Numbered from the stretch's first letter, positions 10,210 to 22,801 are shown. The stretch: 64,000 nt of DNA from an uncultured Shewanella sp. (GCF_947497935.1 NZ_CANMIO010000003.1:310001-374000); one strand, 5' to 3'. Program-made: numbers and translations. The notes: generated by a model not told the origin, from the sequence alone.

Positions 10210-10237
10210 AATAAAGCCGCAAAAAAGCGGCTTTATT
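10210..10237 (-). terminator. Terminator after greA
   Basis: ATAAAGCCGC pairs with GCGGCTTTAT around an A-rich loop, followed on minus by TATTATTTG. It would end greA before the VemP-like gene, so vemP-secD-secF needs its own promoter. Confidence 0.8.
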
Positions 10238-10267
10238 CAACTCTCTAACCTTAATCTCAGGTTAAGG

Positions 10268-10744
10268 CTAGATATATTCAACTTTGATGACTTCAAAATC
10301 GTTAGTGCCACCCGGCGTTACGATTGAGATCTCGTCATCTAAGTTCTTACCAATTAAGCCACGGGCAATTGGTGAGCTCACTGACAGCAGGTTTTCTCTA
10401 ATGTTAGCTTCATCTTCACCCACAATGCGATACGTCACTTCTTCTTCTGTATCAACATTTAAAATGGTAACAGTAGAACCGAAGATTACACGGCCATTGT
10501 TAGCCATAGTGGTCACATCGATGATTTGTGCGTGAGATAGCTTACCTTCAATATCTCGCACGCGCGCTTCGCATAAACCTTGCTCTTCACGGGCAGCGTG
10601 ATATTCAGCATTTTCTTTTAAGTCGCCTAATTCGCGCGCTTCGCCAATTGCTTCTGCAATCTTTGGACGACGCTCAAATTTAAGGTGATCTAATTCTTTG
10701 CGCAGCTGTGCAGCACCGACAATGGTCATTGGAACCGTACTCAT
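10268..10744 (-). CDS. greA: Transcription elongation factor GreA
   Basis: 158 aa, the usual length. GreA rescues backtracked RNA polymerase by stimulating transcript cleavage. The N-terminal coiled coil contains the acidic tip [19 protein letters not shown] (the D and E that act in the polymerase secondary channel); the C-terminal FKBP-like domain ends [19 protein letters not shown]. It sits downstream of carB, but 328 nt and a carB terminator separate them. Confidence 0.97.
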   Translation of the reverse strand: MSTVPMTIVGAAQLRKELDHLKFERRPKIAEAIGEARELGDLKENAEYHAAREEQGLCEARVRDIEGKLSHAQIIDVTTMANNGRVIFGSTVTILNVDTEEEVTYRIVGEDEANIRENLLSVSSPIARGLIGKNLDDEISIVTPGGTNDFEVIKVEYI

Positions 10745-11027
10745 AAGCTTCTTTCGTCTCCTTTAAAACAAAAGCAGGCCTTACTCAACATTAAAAGTTG
10801 AGAAGGTAAAATCTGGTGGAATTACGTTATTGTAAACGTAGAGGGCAATCGATGCACCTTAATCTGTACTTGCACGCGAACTAGCACTCAAGCTAGTCAT
10901 ACAGTATTTGATTCAAATGGCGATACAAGACAGTAGAGCTTACTCAACCTTCTACAGAGTTGCTAGCAAAGCAGCATAAATATTTATTTAATGTCTGCTC
11001 TATCGCAGCGATTACCGTTAAACAATA
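10745..11027. other. Spacer between greA and the carB terminator
   Basis: About 280 nt without a credible ORF. It should carry the greA promoter; I could not single out one convincing -35/-10 pair. No repeat or RNA gene seen. Confidence 0.5.
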
Positions 11028-11055
11028 AAAAAGGCCGCTATTAGCGGCCTTTTTA
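11028..11055 (-). terminator. Terminator after carB
   Basis: AAAAAGGCCGCT pairs with AGCGGCCTTTTT around a 3-nt loop, with a T-rich run following on minus. Confidence 0.9.
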
Positions 11056-11072
11056 TTCAAGCTTCGCTTAAC

Positions 11073-14000
11073 TTACTTAGTAATGCGCTTGTGCAGCTCT
11101 TGTACTGACGTCACATTTGAGCGGTCATCCGCTGAATGAGCCATACAAGTTGCAAATGCAGCATTCAAAGTCGTTGTGTAGTTCACCTTGTAACGCAGTG
11201 CACCACGACGTAGCTGACGTGAATCTTCAATCGCCTTACGACCTTCAGTCGTGTTAACGATGTAGGTGTACTCACCGTTCTTGATACGGTCAAGAATATG
11301 AGGACGGCCTTCATGTACCTTGTTCACTAGACGTGGGTTAATACCCGCTTCGCCTAAGATAACCGCGGTGCCATGGGTTGCATCGATTTCATAACCTAGT
11401 GCAATTAGCTGCGCTGCTAAATCAGCTACGCGTGCTTTATCGCTGTTACGTACAGATAGTAATGCACGGCCAGACTTAGGTACTTCAGATGTCGCACCAA
11501 GCTGTGCTTTAGCATACGCTTCAGCAAACGTGTCACCCACACCCATCACTTCACCCGTTGAGCGCATCTCAGGGCCGAGTAGTGGATCAACACCTGGGAA
11601 CTTGTTAAACGGCAAGACCACTTCTTTTACAGAGAAGAATGGTGGAATAACTTCCTTGGTGAAGTTCTGTGATTTAAGGCTTTGACCTGCCATCACACGC
11701 GCAGCAATCTTAGCTAATGGAACGCCTGTTGCTTTCGATACAAATGGCACGGTACGCGCTGCACGAGGGTTAACTTCAATCATGTAGATCTCGTTATCCT
11801 TCACCGCAAACTGCACGTTCATTAGGCCAATTACGCCAAGTTCCATTGCAAGTTTACCCACTTGCTCACGCATGCGGTCTTGAATGTCTTGGCTTAAGCT
11901 ATATGGAGGCAGTGAACAACCAGAATCACCAGAGTGAACACCCGCTTGCTCGATATGCTCCATGATTGAGCCAATCACAACGGTTTCGCCATCGCATACT
12001 GCATCGATGTCGATTTCAATTGCGTTATCTAAGAAGCAATCAAGTAGTACTGGAGACGCGTTAGACACACTTACCGCTTCATTAAAGTAGCGACGTAAGT
12101 CTTGCTCGTCGTATACGATTTCCATCGCCCGGCCACCTAGTACATAAGATGGACGAACCACTAGCGGATAACCGATACGCTCTGCAGAAATAACAGCGCC
12201 TTCAACAGTGGTTACTGTATCGTTTTCTGGCTGCTTCATGCCTAAACGTTCAATCGCTTGCTGGAAACGCTCACGGTCTTCCGCGCGGTCGATTGCATCT
12301 GGGCTCGTACCAATAATCGGTACACCAGCAGCTTCAAGGTCACGTGCTAGTTTAAGTGGTGTTTGACCACCGTACTGCACGATAACGCCTTTTGGCTTCT
12401 CGATACGCACGATTTCAAGCACATCTTCAAATGTCACTGACTCGAAGTACAAACGATCTGATGTGTCGTAGTCGGTAGAAACCGTTTCAGGGTTACAGTT
12501 AACCATGATGGTTTCATAGCCGTCTTCACGTAGCGCTAACGCCGCGTGCACACAACAGTAATCAAACTCAATACCTTGACCAATACGGTTTGGACCGCCA
12601 CCTAGTACCATGATTTTGTCACGGTTAGACGGGTTGGCTTCACACTCTTCTTCATAAGTAGAGTACATGTAAGCCGTATCAGTTGAGAATTCAGCCGCAC
12701 AGGTATCAACACGCTTGTAAACTGGGTGGATTTCGAAACGAGTACGTAGCTTACGTACTTCAGTTTCGCTTACACCAGCAAGTGCTGCTAGACGCGAATC
12801 TGCAAAACCTTTGCGCTTTAGTTGACGTAATGTGTGTTCATTTAGACCTGCAAGGCCATTCTCAGCCACTTCTGCTTCAGACTTTAATAGATCTTCAAGC
12901 TGAACAAGGAACCAAGGGTCGATGTTAGTTAGACCAAAGATATCTTCAACAGAAAGACCAGCGCGGAATGCATCAGCAATGTACCAAATACGGTCAGCAC
13001 CTGGCTCTTTCAGCTCATGACGAATACGAGTTAGCGCTTCGCTATCAGCTAGGTCGATGTGTGGGCATAAACCATTCTTGCCTACTTCAAGACCACGAAG
13101 GGCTTTTTGCAATGACTCTTGGAACGTACGACCAATTGCCATTACTTCACCCACAGACTTCATCTGTGTGGTTAGACGATCGTTTGCACCAGCAAACTTC
13201 TCGAAGTTAAAGCGAGGAACCTTAGTTACCACGTAATCGATTGCTGGTTCAAATGACGCAGGTGTTGCGCCGCCAGTAATGTCATTGCTTAGTTCATCAA
13301 GAGTGAAACCAACCGCTAGCTTAGCTGCGATCTTAGCAATCGGGAAACCTGTCGCTTTAGATGCTAATGCAGATGAGCGTGATACACGTGGGTTCATCTC
13401 GATGATAACCATACGGCCATCCTTCGGATTGATACCAAACTGAACGTTTGAACCACCGGTTTCAACACCAATTTCACGTAGCACTGCTAGCGATGCATTA
13501 CGCATCAATTGGTATTCTTTGTCTGTCAATGTTTGCGCTGGCGCAACAGTGATTGAGTCACCGGTGTGCACGCCCATTGGGTCGAAGTTTTCGATAGAAC
13601 AAACAATAATACAGTTATCGTTGCGGTCACGGACCACTTCCATCTCGTACTCTTTCCAACCAATCAAAGATTCGTCGATAAGCAGTTCGTTAGTTGGCGA
13701 TAACTCTAGACCTTGAGAACAGATATCCTCAAACTCTTCTTTGTTATAAGCGATACCACCGCCGCTGCCACCCATGGTGAAAGACGGACGAATAATACAT
13801 GGGAAGCCAACTTGGTCTAATACACCGTAAGCTTCTTCCATTGTATGTGCGATACCTGCACGCGGACACTCAAGGCCAATCGACTTCATTGCCTTATCAA
13901 AACGGCTGCGGTCTTCCGCTTTGTCGATTGCATCGGCTGTTGCGCCAATCATATCAACATTAAACTCTTTTAGTACGCCGCGGCTTTCAAGCTCTAGGGC

Positions 14001-14294
14001 ACAGTTAAGTGCAGTCTGGCCGCCCATTGTTGGCAAAATTGCGTCAGGACGCTCTTTAGCAATAATGTTACGTACCACTTCCCAGTGAATCGGTTCGATG
14101 TATGTCGCATCGGCCATCTCTGGGTCAGTCATAATCGTTGCAGGGTTAGAGTTAACTAGAATAACTCGGTAGCCTTCTTCGCGTAGGGCTTTACAGGCTT
14201 GGGCGCCTGAGTAGTCAAACTCACAGGCTTGACCAATTACGATTGGTCCAGCACCTAGGATAAGAATACTCTTTATATCTGTACGTTTTGGCAT
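11073..14294 (-). CDS. carB: Carbamoyl-phosphate synthase large subunit
   Basis: 1073 aa, full length. Makes carbamoyl phosphate from ammonia (delivered by CarA), bicarbonate and two ATP for arginine and pyrimidine synthesis. Two homologous ATP-grasp halves are visible (start [20 protein letters not shown]; second half [20 protein letters not shown] near residue 560). The C-terminal MGS-like regulatory domain begins near residue 940 ([16 protein letters not shown]) and binds UMP or ornithine in the family. It follows carA by 28 nt. Confidence 0.99.
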   Translation of the reverse strand: MPKRTDIKSILILGAGPIVIGQACEFDYSGAQACKALREEGYRVILVNSNPATIMTDPEMADATYIEPIHWEVVRNIIAKERPDAILPTMGGQTALNCALELESRGVLKEFNVDMIGATADAIDKAEDRSRFDKAMKSIGLECPRAGIAHTMEEAYGVLDQVGFPCIIRPSFTMGGSGGGIAYNKEEFEDICSQGLELSPTNELLIDESLIGWKEYEMEVVRDRNDNCIIVCSIENFDPMGVHTGDSITVAPAQTLTDKEYQLMRNASLAVLREIGVETGGSNVQFGINPKDGRMVIIEMNPRVSRSSALASKATGFPIAKIAAKLAVGFTLDELSNDITGGATPASFEPAIDYVVTKVPRFNFEKFAGANDRLTTQMKSVGEVMAIGRTFQESLQKALRGLEVGKNGLCPHIDLADSEALTRIRHELKEPGADRIWYIADAFRAGLSVEDIFGLTNIDPWFLVQLEDLLKSEAEVAENGLAGLNEHTLRQLKRKGFADSRLAALAGVSETEVRKLRTRFEIHPVYKRVDTCAAEFSTDTAYMYSTYEEECEANPSNRDKIMVLGGGPNRIGQGIEFDYCCVHAALALREDGYETIMVNCNPETVSTDYDTSDRLYFESVTFEDVLEIVRIEKPKGVIVQYGGQTPLKLARDLEAAGVPIIGTSPDAIDRAEDRERFQQAIERLGMKQPENDTVTTVEGAVISAERIGYPLVVRPSYVLGGRAMEIVYDEQDLRRYFNEAVSVSNASPVLLDCFLDNAIEIDIDAVCDGETVVIGSIMEHIEQAGVHSGDSGCSLPPYSLSQDIQDRMREQVGKLAMELGVIGLMNVQFAVKDNEIYMIEVNPRAARTVPFVSKATGVPLAKIAARVMAGQSLKSQNFTKEVIPPFFSVKEVVLPFNKFPGVDPLLGPEMRSTGEVMGVGDTFAEAYAKAQLGATSEVPKSGRALLSVRNSDKARVADLAAQLIALGYEIDATHGTAVILGEAGINPRLVNKVHEGRPHILDRIKNGEYTYIVNTTEGRKAIEDSRQLRRGALRYKVNYTTTLNAAFATCMAHSADDRSNVTSVQELHKRITK

Positions 14295-14322
14295 TGCTTA
14301 AATCTTCTCCCGGATGAATTTA

Positions 14323-15468
14323 CTACTTGGCGTTTTTACGGTACAACTCAATCAAATCAATGAAGTGATTGAATAACGGTGCTGCATCGTGTGGTCCAGG
14401 GCTCGCCTCTGGGTGGCCTTGGAAACTAAATGCAGGCTTATCAGTTAGGTGAATACCTTGCAAAGAGCCATCAAACAGTGACTTATGCGTCACCTTAATG
14501 TTGGCTGGCAGTGTTGCTTCATCAGCGGCAAAACCGTGGTTTTGGCTGGTGATCATCACATTACCTTGCTCGATATTGCTCACTGGGTGGTTAGCACCAT
14601 GGTGACCAAACTTCATTTTCAGTGTTTTAGCACCTGAAGCTAGCGCGAGTAACTGGTGACCTAAACAGATACCAAAAACTGGAATATCAGTTTTTAAGAT
14701 CTCTTGAATCGCAGCAATCGCATAATCACATGGCTCTGGGTCGCCAGGACCGTTTGATAGGAAAACCCCATCAGGATTCATCGCTAGCACTTCGCTAGCA
14801 GGAGTTTGAGCAGGAACAACTGTTACGTCACAACCGCGGTCAACTAACATACGTAGGATGTTGCGCTTAACACCATAGTCGTAAGCAACCACTTTATACT
14901 TAAGTTCAGCTTCAGGAGTGTCAGATGGCAAACCGCCAACTAAACGCCAGCTACCGCTGCGCCATGAGTATGTTTCGTTTGTGGTGACTTCTTTAGCTAA
15001 ATCCATGCCTTTAAGACCAGGGAAGGCTTTAGCTGCAGCTAGCGCTTTAGCTTCATCTAAATCACCAACCATGATGCAACCGGCTTGGGCACCTTTTTCG
15101 CGTAGGATACGAGTTAATTTACGAGTATCGATATCAGCAATACCAACAACGTTGTTAGCGATCAAATAATCGCTTAAAGATTGCTGATTTCGAAAGTTAC
15201 TTGCGACTAATGGCAAGTCTCGAATGATAAGGCCACAAGCATGAACAGAATCAGATTCTGTATCTTCTTCATTGGTACCAGTATTACCAATATGTGGATA
15301 AGTGAGGGTGACCATTTGACGTGAATATGATGGATCAGTCAAAATTTCTTGGTAACCAGTCATTGAAGTGTTAAATACTACTTCACCAACAGACATCCCT
15401 TCAGCACCAATTGCAGTGCCAGAAAAAATTGTTCCATCTTCAAGTACGAGTAAGGCAGACTTTGTCAA
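14323..15468 (-). CDS. carA: Carbamoyl-phosphate synthase small subunit (glutaminase)
   Basis: 381 aa. Releases ammonia from glutamine for CarB. The class I amidotransferase nucleophile is Cys268 in [11 protein letters not shown], and the His/Glu pair is in [12 protein letters not shown] place the start at a TTG ([12 protein letters not shown], aligning with the E. coli N-terminus) because GGAGG lies 5 nt upstream; an ATG 31 codons earlier would add an unusual, unconserved extension. Forms an operon with carB. Confidence 0.97.
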   Translation of the reverse strand: MTKSALLVLEDGTIFSGTAIGAEGMSVGEVVFNTSMTGYQEILTDPSYSRQMVTLTYPHIGNTGTNEEDTESDSVHACGLIIRDLPLVASNFRNQQSLSDYLIANNVVGIADIDTRKLTRILREKGAQAGCIMVGDLDEAKALAAAKAFPGLKGMDLAKEVTTNETYSWRSGSWRLVGGLPSDTPEAELKYKVVAYDYGVKRNILRMLVDRGCDVTVVPAQTPASEVLAMNPDGVFLSNGPGDPEPCDYAIAAIQEILKTDIPVFGICLGHQLLALASGAKTLKMKFGHHGANHPVSNIEQGNVMITSQNHGFAADEATLPANIKVTHKSLFDGSLQGIHLTDKPAFSFQGHPEASPGPHDAAPLFNHFIDLIELYRKNAK

Positions 15469-15637
15469 CGCGACCTCCGGAAAGAGCCAAATCATTGAAA
15501 TTAATTGTTTTTTATATGTTTTTAAGATACCAACTTTCGCTAAAATGCAAAATTTTGACAAATTCCGCCGATTTTATATGTAAAATTCAAACCTGTCCAT
15601 AGTACAGATAAGGAATTTGTCAAAAAAATTTTTTAGC

Positions 15638-15663
15638 AAAAAAAAACCGCTAATAGCGGTTTT
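15638..15663 (-). terminator. Intrinsic terminator on minus just upstream of carA leader (after dapB)
   Basis: AAAACCGC pairs with GCGGTTTT around a 5-nt loop, followed on minus by nine T. It ends dapB transcription ahead of the carA promoter region (15470-15636), which is very A/T-rich. Confidence 0.92.
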
Positions 15664-15669
15664 AAATAG

Positions 15670-16506
<837 letters not shown>

Positions 16507-16508
16507 TC

Positions 16509-16538
16509 AAAAAAAAGCCTAAGTATTAACTTAGGCTT
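16509..16538 (-). terminator. Terminator after fklB
   Basis: AAGCCTAAGT pairs with ACTTAGGCTT around a 4-nt loop, followed on minus by six or more T. Confidence 0.92.
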
Positions 16539-16548
16539 ATTGTCTTTA

Positions 16549-17166
16549 TTAGAGAATATCTAATAATTCAACTTCAAATACTAAAGTTGAGTATGGTGGG
16601 ATCGCAGCACCTGCGCCGCGCTCACCGTATGCTAGGTGCTGTGGTACAAACAGTCTCCACTTAGAACCTGTAGGCATAAGTTGTAGTGCTTCAGTCCAGC
16701 CAGCGATAACGCCAGAAACTGGGAATTCAGCTGGCTCACCACGAGCTACTGAGCTATCAAATACATCACCAGAGATGAAAGTACCGTGATAGTGAGTACG
16801 TACTGTAGAGTCGTAACCAGGCTTGTCACCATTACCTTCGGTAATGATTTCGTATTGTAGACCTGAATCCAAAGTTACAACGCCTTCACGTGCGCCGTTG
16901 TCTGCAAGGTACTTATCACCTTCTTCAGATGCAGCAGCTGCAGCAGCTTCTTGAACTTTCTGGATACGCTGGCTGATTTCAGTGAATGCAATTTGCATAT
17001 CTTGCATAGATACAACACTTTCTTTACCTTCGAAAGCGTCAGATAGACCCAATTGAACAGCAGAAATATCGATACCTTCAAACGAGTTAGCGGCTAGTTG
17101 CTCACCTAGTTGACGACCAACACCGTAGCTTGCTTGACCTTCAATTGTACTGAACTTATCAGACAT
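16549..17166 (-). CDS. fklB: FKBP-type peptidyl-prolyl isomerase FklB
   Basis: 205 aa, close to E. coli FklB (206 aa). The N-terminal dimerisation helices (about 1-90) start with TIEGQASYGVGRQLGEQL. The C-terminal FKBP domain contains VRTHYHGTFISGDVFDSSVARGE-type sequence (split here for length: VRTHYHGTF and GDVFDSS) and ends YSTLVFEVELLDIL. No signal peptide, so cytosolic. Catalyses proline isomerisation during folding. Single gene with its own terminator. Confidence 0.95.
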   Translation of the reverse strand: MSDKFSTIEGQASYGVGRQLGEQLAANSFEGIDISAVQLGLSDAFEGKESVVSMQDMQIAFTEISQRIQKVQEAAAAAASEEGDKYLADNGAREGVVTLDSGLQYEIITEGNGDKPGYDSTVRTHYHGTFISGDVFDSSVARGEPAEFPVSGVIAGWTEALQLMPTGSKWRLFVPQHLAYGERGAGAAIPPYSTLVFEVELLDIL

Positions 17167-17248
17167 AATGATTGTACTCTCAATGATTCAATGAATTTTC
17201 GCGCCGAACTTTATCATAATTTCTGTGATATTGCCCTAAAAACTGTCG

Positions 17249-18049
17249 CTATTCTGGTCTTTGACAAGTATTTTTCACGCTGGATTTATTAGCTTGATAT
17301 AAAGGCTGCGCTTTCGCCTGCATTTTCTGCAATTGTGCGATGCGCTGTCCATGTGACGGGTGAGTCGAAAGCAGCTCTGGCCCCTGCTCTCCACCCACTT
17401 TTGACATATTTTGCCAAAGCTCAACACTCGCCGCGGGATCAAACCCCGCTTTTGCCATCAGCTCCACACCGATAACGTCGGCTTCCGACTCCTGACTACG
17501 ACCATAAGGTAAGATGTAACCCACCTGTACCCCTAACCCCAAAGCTGCCATGTACAATTCTTTGTCGGCGATACCGCCAGCACCTAAGGCTAAATCGGCG
17601 AGCTGCATACCCGCGCCGGTCATTTGTGCCCGTGATACTTGCTCATTACTGTGGTTAGCAAGTACATGCGCCACTTCATGACCTATGACTGTGGCAAGTT
17701 GATCTTGGTTAACTGCCACATCAAGCAAGCCGGTATATACCCCTATATGTCCACCAGGTAATGCAAACGCATTGACTTGATCAGACTCAAACACCACCAC
17801 TTCCCAAGGTAAGCTTTGATCCGGTAATGCTTGAGTGATTCGATTGGCGACGCATTTAACATAAGTGTTTAGCGCCTTATCTTGGCTCACTTTCTCTTGC
17901 TGCTTTATTTGCGAAAATGACTCATCGCCAAGCTGCGACATCTCTTGATTAGAAAACAGTAAGGTTTGTCCGCGTCCTGTTGGTGATTGAGTGGTTGCGC
18001 AACCCGTTAAAAACAACGTAGCGCTCAGCAGTAACAGTATTGCTTTCAT
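17249..18049 (-). CDS. M48-family metalloprotease, lipoprotein (YcaL/LoiP type)
   Basis: 266 aa. The signal peptide ends in the lipobox FLTGC with acylated Cys17, so it is an outer- or inner-membrane lipoprotein facing the periplasm. The zinc motif is HEVAH at residues 124-128, with the third ligand Glu in QESEADVIG about 60 residues later. These soluble M48 lipoproteases (E. coli LoiP, YcaL) take part in envelope quality control. I cannot decide which paralog it matches. It stands alone between fklB and dnaJ. Confidence 0.9.
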   Translation of the reverse strand: MKAILLLLSATLFLTGCATTQSPTGRGQTLLFSNQEMSQLGDESFSQIKQQEKVSQDKALNTYVKCVANRITQALPDQSLPWEVVVFESDQVNAFALPGGHIGVYTGLLDVAVNQDQLATVIGHEVAHVLANHSNEQVSRAQMTGAGMQLADLALGAGGIADKELYMAALGLGVQVGYILPYGRSQESEADVIGVELMAKAGFDPAASVELWQNMSKVGGEQGPELLSTHPSHGQRIAQLQKMQAKAQPLYQANKSSVKNTCQRPE

Positions 18050-18103
18050 ATATTGCTAGCCTCTATTTTTATATTTTCTACTTTTGTCTAGTTTCAGATA
18101 ATA

Positions 18104-18136
18104 AAAAGCCCCGCGATTGCGAGGCTTAAATTATAT
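18104..18136 (-). terminator. Terminator after dnaJ
   Basis: AAGCCTCGC pairs with GCGGGGCTT (one G-T pair) around AATC, followed on minus by TTTTATTAT. Confidence 0.88.
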
Positions 18137-18153
18137 ACTGAATAAATTCAGTT

Positions 18154-19284
18154 CTAGCTATTCAGATCTTGAAAAAACTTCTTAACACCATCGAAGAAAC
18201 CTTCAGCCTTTGGGCTATGCTTCTTTGACTGACCCGTTAAAGTGTCTTCAAATTCACGAAGTAACTCTTTTTGACGCTCGTTAAGGTTGACTGGCGTTTC
18301 CATCACAACCTTACATAGCAAGTCACCGACAGCATGGCTACGAACTGACTTAACGCCTTTGCCGCGCATACGGAACATACGACCAGTTTGCGTTTCTGCA
18401 GGGATCTTAAGGTTAACTTTGCCATCAAGTGTTGGCACTTCAATCTCGCCGCCAAGGGCTGCCTTGCTGAACGAGATAGGCACTTCACAATAAAGGTTGT
18501 TACCATCACGCTGGAAGATTGCATGCTCGCGCACGCTCACCTGTACATATAGATCACCTGGAGGTGCACCGTACTCGCCCGCTTCACCTTCGCCTGATAG
18601 TCGAATGCGATCGCCGGTATCGACACCTGCTGGGATCTTAACAGATAGGGTCTTGCTCTTTTCAACGCGACCTTCACCATGACACTTGTTACAAGGATCT
18701 TTAATGATCTTGCCGCGGCCATGACAGGTAGGACAAGCCTGCTGCACGGCGAAGAAACCTTGACGCATCTGTACTTGGCCTTGACCATGACAGGTACCAC
18801 AAGTGGTTGGCGAAGAGCCTTTCTTAGCGCCGCTACCATCACATGAATCACAGGCTGCGAGTGTTGGAATACGCAATTCTTTAGTTAAACCGCGAACCGC
18901 TTCTTCTAGAGACAGCTCCAGGTTGTAACGCAAGTCGCTGCCGCGCGCCGCTTGACGCTGACCACCACGGCGTCCACCACCGAAGATGTCACCAAATACA
19001 TCGCCAAATACGTCGCCGAAATCGGCGCCGCCACCGAAACCACCACCGCCACGATTTGGATCGACACCTGCATGACCAAATTGATCATAAGCCGCTTTCT
19101 TATCGCCGTCGGTTAGAATTTCGTAGGCTTCTTTTGCTTCTTTAAAGCTGGCCTCAGCCGCTTTGTCACCCGGATTGCGGTCAGGGTGGAATTTCATTGC
19201 TAAACGCTTATAAGCTTTCTTAATTTCGCGTTCGCTGGCGTCACGTCCGACACCTAATACTTCGTAATAATCGCGCTTTGACAT
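18154..19284 (-). CDS. dnaJ: Chaperone DnaJ (Hsp40)
   Basis: 376 aa. Stimulates DnaK ATPase and delivers substrates. The J domain (1-70) has HPD in [12 protein letters not shown] Gly/Phe-rich linker runs to about residue 115. Four CxxCxGxG zinc repeats are at about 145-205 ([32 protein letters not shown]), followed by the C-terminal substrate domains. It follows dnaK by 89 nt, with a hairpin between that could trim dnaJ expression. Confidence 0.99.
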   Translation of the reverse strand: MSKRDYYEVLGVGRDASEREIKKAYKRLAMKFHPDRNPGDKAAEASFKEAKEAYEILTDGDKKAAYDQFGHAGVDPNRGGGGFGGGADFGDVFGDVFGDIFGGGRRGGQRQAARGSDLRYNLELSLEEAVRGLTKELRIPTLAACDSCDGSGAKKGSSPTTCGTCHGQGQVQMRQGFFAVQQACPTCHGRGKIIKDPCNKCHGEGRVEKSKTLSVKIPAGVDTGDRIRLSGEGEAGEYGAPPGDLYVQVSVREHAIFQRDGNNLYCEVPISFSKAALGGEIEVPTLDGKVNLKIPAETQTGRMFRMRGKGVKSVRSHAVGDLLCKVVMETPVNLNERQKELLREFEDTLTGQSKKHSPKAEGFFDGVKKFFQDLNS

Positions 19285-19317
19285 AATGTTTAATTTCTTT
19301 AGCTAAAGTTGCACAAA

Positions 19318-19346
19318 CGGGCGTTAGAGTTTCCTCATAACGCCCG
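19318..19346 (-). terminator. Hairpin between dnaK and dnaJ (probable partial terminator)
   Basis: CGGGCGTTA pairs with TAACGCCCG around an 11-nt loop. On minus it is followed by TTTGTG rather than a full T-run, so leaky termination or RNA processing giving more DnaK than DnaJ is the likely role. Confidence 0.55.
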
Positions 19347-19373
19347 CTACAATAATTTAGGAGTTACCCGTCA

Positions 19374-21290
19374 TTATTTTTTGTCGTCTTTAACTTCTTC
19401 AAACTCAGCGTCAACTACGTCATCTTCAGGCTTAGCCGCTTTCGCTTCGCCTTCTGGTTGACCTTGCTGTGCTTGCGCTTTAGCTTGAGCGATTTCCATT
19501 AGCTTAGCAGACGCTTCCATTAGCTCTTGAGTAGATTTTTCAATCGCTTCTTTGTCATTGCCTTTAACAGCAGTTTCAACGTTAGCCATTGCAGCTTCAA
19601 TCTTCTCTTTCTCGTCAGCTGGTAGTGCTTCGCCCGCTTCTTCAATCTGCTTCTTAGTGCCGTGAACCATGCCATCAGCTTGGTTACGCGCTTGAACTAG
19701 CTCTTCAAACTTAGCATCTTCGTCAGCGTGTGCTTCAGCATCGCGAACCATAGCTTCAACTTCTTCATCACTTAGACCTGAAGAGGCTTTGATAGTGATG
19801 TTTTGTGCTTTACCCGTCTTCTTGTCTGTAGCAGATACATGCAAGATACCGTCAGCATCGATGTCGAAAGCAACTTCAATTTGTGGCATGCCACGTGGAG
19901 CAGCTTCAATACCTTCTAGGTTGAATTGACCTAGAGACTTGTTACCGCTTGATTGCTTACGCTCACCTTGAAGTACGTGAATTGTTACAGCACTTTGGTT
20001 GTCGTCAGCAGTCGAGAAAGTTTGTGAAGCTTTAGTCGGGATAGTGGTGTTCTTCTCGATAAGCTTAGTCATTACGCTACCCATAGTCTCAATACCTAGA
20101 GACAGTGGAGTAACGTCTAGTAGCAATACGTCTTTAACGTCGCCAGATAGAACGCCCGCTTGAACTGCAGCACCGATAGCAACCGCTTCGTCTGGGTTAA
20201 CGTCTTGACGTAGTTCTTTGCCAAAGAATGCAGATACTTCTTCACGAACTTTAGGCATACGAGTCTGACCACCAACAAGGATAACCTCGTTGATATCTGA
20301 AACAGATAGGTCAGCATCGGCTAGAGCCACTTTTAGAGGCTCTAAAGAACGCTTGATTAAGTCTTCAACTAGTGACTCAAGTTTTGCACGAGTGATTTTA
20401 ACCACTAAGTGCTTAGGACCTGTTGCATCGGCAGTGATGTATGGCAGATTAACTTCAGTTTGAGTTGTGCTTGATAGTTCGATCTTCGCTTTTTCAGCCG
20501 CTTCTTTTAGACGCTGCATCGCTAGTGGATCGTTACGTAGGTCAAGACCTTGCTCTTTTTTGAACTCGTCAGCAAGATACTTAATCATACGGTTATCAAA
20601 GTCTTCACCACCTAAGTGAGTGTCACCGTTAGTCGCAAGTACTTCAAACGTTTGCTCGCCATCAACGCTGTCGATTTCGATGATAGAGATATCGAATGTA
20701 CCACCACCTAAGTCGTATACAGCAACGATGTTGTCGCCTTGCTTCTTATCGATACCGTAAGCAAGTGCTGCAGCAGTTGGTTCGTTGATAATACGCTTAA
20801 CTTCAAGACCCGCGATGCGACCCGCATCTTTAGTTGCTTGACGTTGTGAATCGTTAAAGTAAGCAGGAACAGTAATAACCGCTTCAGTTACTTCTTCACC
20901 TAGGAAATCTTCTGCAGTCTTCTTCATCTTCTTCAAGATTTCAGCAGAGATTTGTGGTGGAGCCATTTTCTTGCCTTGCGCTTCAACCCATGCGTCGCCG
21001 TTGTCAGCGCCGATGATTTTGAATGGCATGATATCAACGTCACGTTGAACTTCGTCATCTTTAAAACGACGACCAATAAGACGCTTAATAGCAAATACTG
21101 TGTTAGTTGGGTTTGTTACAGCCTGACGCTTTGCAGACTGGCCAACTAAAGTTTCATCAGCAGTGTATGCGATGATTGAGGGTGTAGTACGATCGCCTTC
21201 AGCATTCTCCAATACGCGCGCTTTGTCGCCATCTAATACTGCAACACAAGAGTTAGTTGTGCCTAAATCGATACCAATAATTCTACCCAT
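19374..21290 (-). CDS. dnaK: Chaperone DnaK (Hsp70)
   Basis: 638 aa, full length. ATP-driven folding chaperone working with DnaJ and GrpE. The nucleotide-binding domain starts [13 protein letters not shown] and includes [13 protein letters not shown] and [12 protein letters not shown]. The linker is [15 protein letters not shown] near residue 388. The substrate domain and helical lid follow, and the acidic tail ends [10 protein letters not shown]. First gene of a dnaK-dnaJ operon behind sigma-32 promoters; grpE is not in this window. Confidence 0.99.
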   Translation of the reverse strand: MGRIIGIDLGTTNSCVAVLDGDKARVLENAEGDRTTPSIIAYTADETLVGQSAKRQAVTNPTNTVFAIKRLIGRRFKDDEVQRDVDIMPFKIIGADNGDAWVEAQGKKMAPPQISAEILKKMKKTAEDFLGEEVTEAVITVPAYFNDSQRQATKDAGRIAGLEVKRIINEPTAAALAYGIDKKQGDNIVAVYDLGGGTFDISIIEIDSVDGEQTFEVLATNGDTHLGGEDFDNRMIKYLADEFKKEQGLDLRNDPLAMQRLKEAAEKAKIELSSTTQTEVNLPYITADATGPKHLVVKITRAKLESLVEDLIKRSLEPLKVALADADLSVSDINEVILVGGQTRMPKVREEVSAFFGKELRQDVNPDEAVAIGAAVQAGVLSGDVKDVLLLDVTPLSLGIETMGSVMTKLIEKNTTIPTKASQTFSTADDNQSAVTIHVLQGERKQSSGNKSLGQFNLEGIEAAPRGMPQIEVAFDIDADGILHVSATDKKTGKAQNITIKASSGLSDEEVEAMVRDAEAHADEDAKFEELVQARNQADGMVHGTKKQIEEAGEALPADEKEKIEAAMANVETAVKGNDKEAIEKSTQELMEASAKLMEIAQAKAQAQQGQPEGEAKAAKPEDDVVDAEFEEVKDDKK

Positions 21291-21339
21291 GGAGTCCTCC
21301 GAAAAACTTTTAAAAACTAAATTTGTTATCTGGTTATTG

Positions 21340-21368
21340 AAATGGGGACAGACCGAATACTTTTCAAG
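21340..21368 (-). promoter_or_regulatory. Sigma-32 promoter P1 of dnaKJ
   Basis: On minus: CTTGAA, 15 nt, CCCCATTT, an excellent match to the heat-shock consensus CTTGAA-N13-15-CCCCATNT. It lies about 50-80 nt before the dnaK start. Confidence 0.88.
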
Positions 21369-21403
21369 TCTTTTTTTTCATCCCAAATCGTCTCTTAACC
21401 CCT

Positions 21404-21433
21404 ATATTGGGACGTTTAGAGTGAATACAAGGG
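21404..21433 (-). promoter_or_regulatory. Possible second sigma-32 promoter of dnaKJ
   Basis: On minus: CCCTTGTA, 14 nt, CCCAATAT, a weaker version of the same pattern, about 65 nt further upstream. E. coli dnaK also has more than one heat-shock promoter. Confidence 0.4.
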
Positions 21434-21594
21434 ATAAATTAAAAATTATCTTAAGAATGCATTAATTTGATCTGTGACTCGTTCGCAAATCGAGCCAAAA
21501 CGTATAATGGATACAATCTAAGAGGTAGCGTATTAACTTGATTCGTCAGCAATCAATGTGCGCTTAGTTTTCATCTCATTTTGTAGAGTAGTAA

Positions 21595-22509
21595 ATGAAA
21601 TCATCCCATCAAGCATATCTGTTTGGTATCGGTGCCATTTTCTTATGGTCGACCGTCGCGACAGCGTTTAAGTTAGCATTGGCACACTATACCCCGTTGC
21701 AATTGGTGTTCGTTGCCGTCACAACATCAATATTTGCTTTAGGCGCTATCCTTATCGCCCAGAGAAAGTTGCCACTGATCAAACAGCAATTTCTTCAAAG
21801 GCCCTTGTTCTATCTTCAAACGGGATTATTGAATCCCTTTTTATACTACTTAGTGTTATTTAAAGCTTACGATCTGTTGCCGGCTCAGCAAGCACTGTCG
21901 CTTAATTATACTTGGGCCATTTTGTTGCCCTTGTTATCGGTACCTTTACTTGGTCAGAAATTGAGAAAGAGTGATATTACCGCGGCATTGGTAGCCTACT
22001 GTGGGGTGTTCTTTATTGCGACTAAAGGCAATATAACCAACTTTCAATTCGAGAGCATGGCAGGTGTTGCTTTAGCACTAACTAGCACAGTGCTGTGGTC
22101 ACTCTACTGGATCGTTAATACCAAAGATAAGGGCGATCCCGTAGTTAGCCTACTGCTTAGCTTTTTAGTAGGGCTACCTTTTATCCTAGTCGCACTCATG
22201 ATGACCCAGTCGCTACCTAGTTTAGATATGAAGGCACTGTTTGCCGGCGTCTATGTTGGATTATTTGAAATGGGTGTGACTTTTGTACTTTGGCTTGTAG
22301 CCTTAAAGAAGGCTGAACGCACAGCCAGTATCAGCACGCTAGTATTTATTACCCCTGTGATGTCGATAGGCTTTATCGCTTGGATCTTACAAGAGAGCAT
22401 CGAAAAATCGACATACATAGGGCTCGGGCTAATTATATTCGCATTGGTACTACAGCAAATATTGCCTAAAGTCGGCCAATGGCGTACAAGAAAACGTATT
22501 TCAGCTTAA
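21595..22509 (+). CDS. EamA/DMT-family transporter
   Basis: 304 aa with about ten hydrophobic segments in two EamA repeats (about 8-145 and 155-290). The second repeat begins GVALALTSTVLWSLYWIVN. This family exports or imports small metabolites, often amino acids; the substrate cannot be told from sequence. Transcribed alone, divergent from dnaK, with its own terminator. Confidence 0.9.
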   Translation: MKSSHQAYLFGIGAIFLWSTVATAFKLALAHYTPLQLVFVAVTTSIFALGAILIAQRKLPLIKQQFLQRPLFYLQTGLLNPFLYYLVLFKAYDLLPAQQALSLNYTWAILLPLLSVPLLGQKLRKSDITAALVAYCGVFFIATKGNITNFQFESMAGVALALTSTVLWSLYWIVNTKDKGDPVVSLLLSFLVGLPFILVALMMTQSLPSLDMKALFAGVYVGLFEMGVTFVLWLVALKKAERTASISTLVFITPVMSIGFIAWILQESIEKSTYIGLGLIIFALVLQQILPKVGQWRTRKRISA

Positions 22510-22539
22510 GTGTCATAGACTGAATAAGTAGAAAGTATG

Positions 22540-22566
22540 AAGCCGAACCTAGTGTTCGGCTTTTTT
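22540..22566 (+). terminator. Terminator after the EamA transporter
   Basis: AAGCCGAAC pairs with GTTCGGCTT around a short loop, followed by six T on plus. Confidence 0.92.
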
Positions 22567-22801
22567 GTCTTATAAAAAAATATTGGGCTAGACTTCAGTG
22601 AAGGCTCATCAAGTAAGACATAATGATAAGGTCTGGGTAACAAGGTTTTCTCCCTTGTAATCAAAAATCTTATTTAAAGGTGCCTAAGCGGCTTGAATGC
22701 TCGCTTTTTTAGAATAATCACTACTTTTTTGTAAAGCCAATTGTAAATAGGGCTAGGCATAGGTATAAAGTAACAACTGCGTAACAAAACGGATATTAGT
22801 T

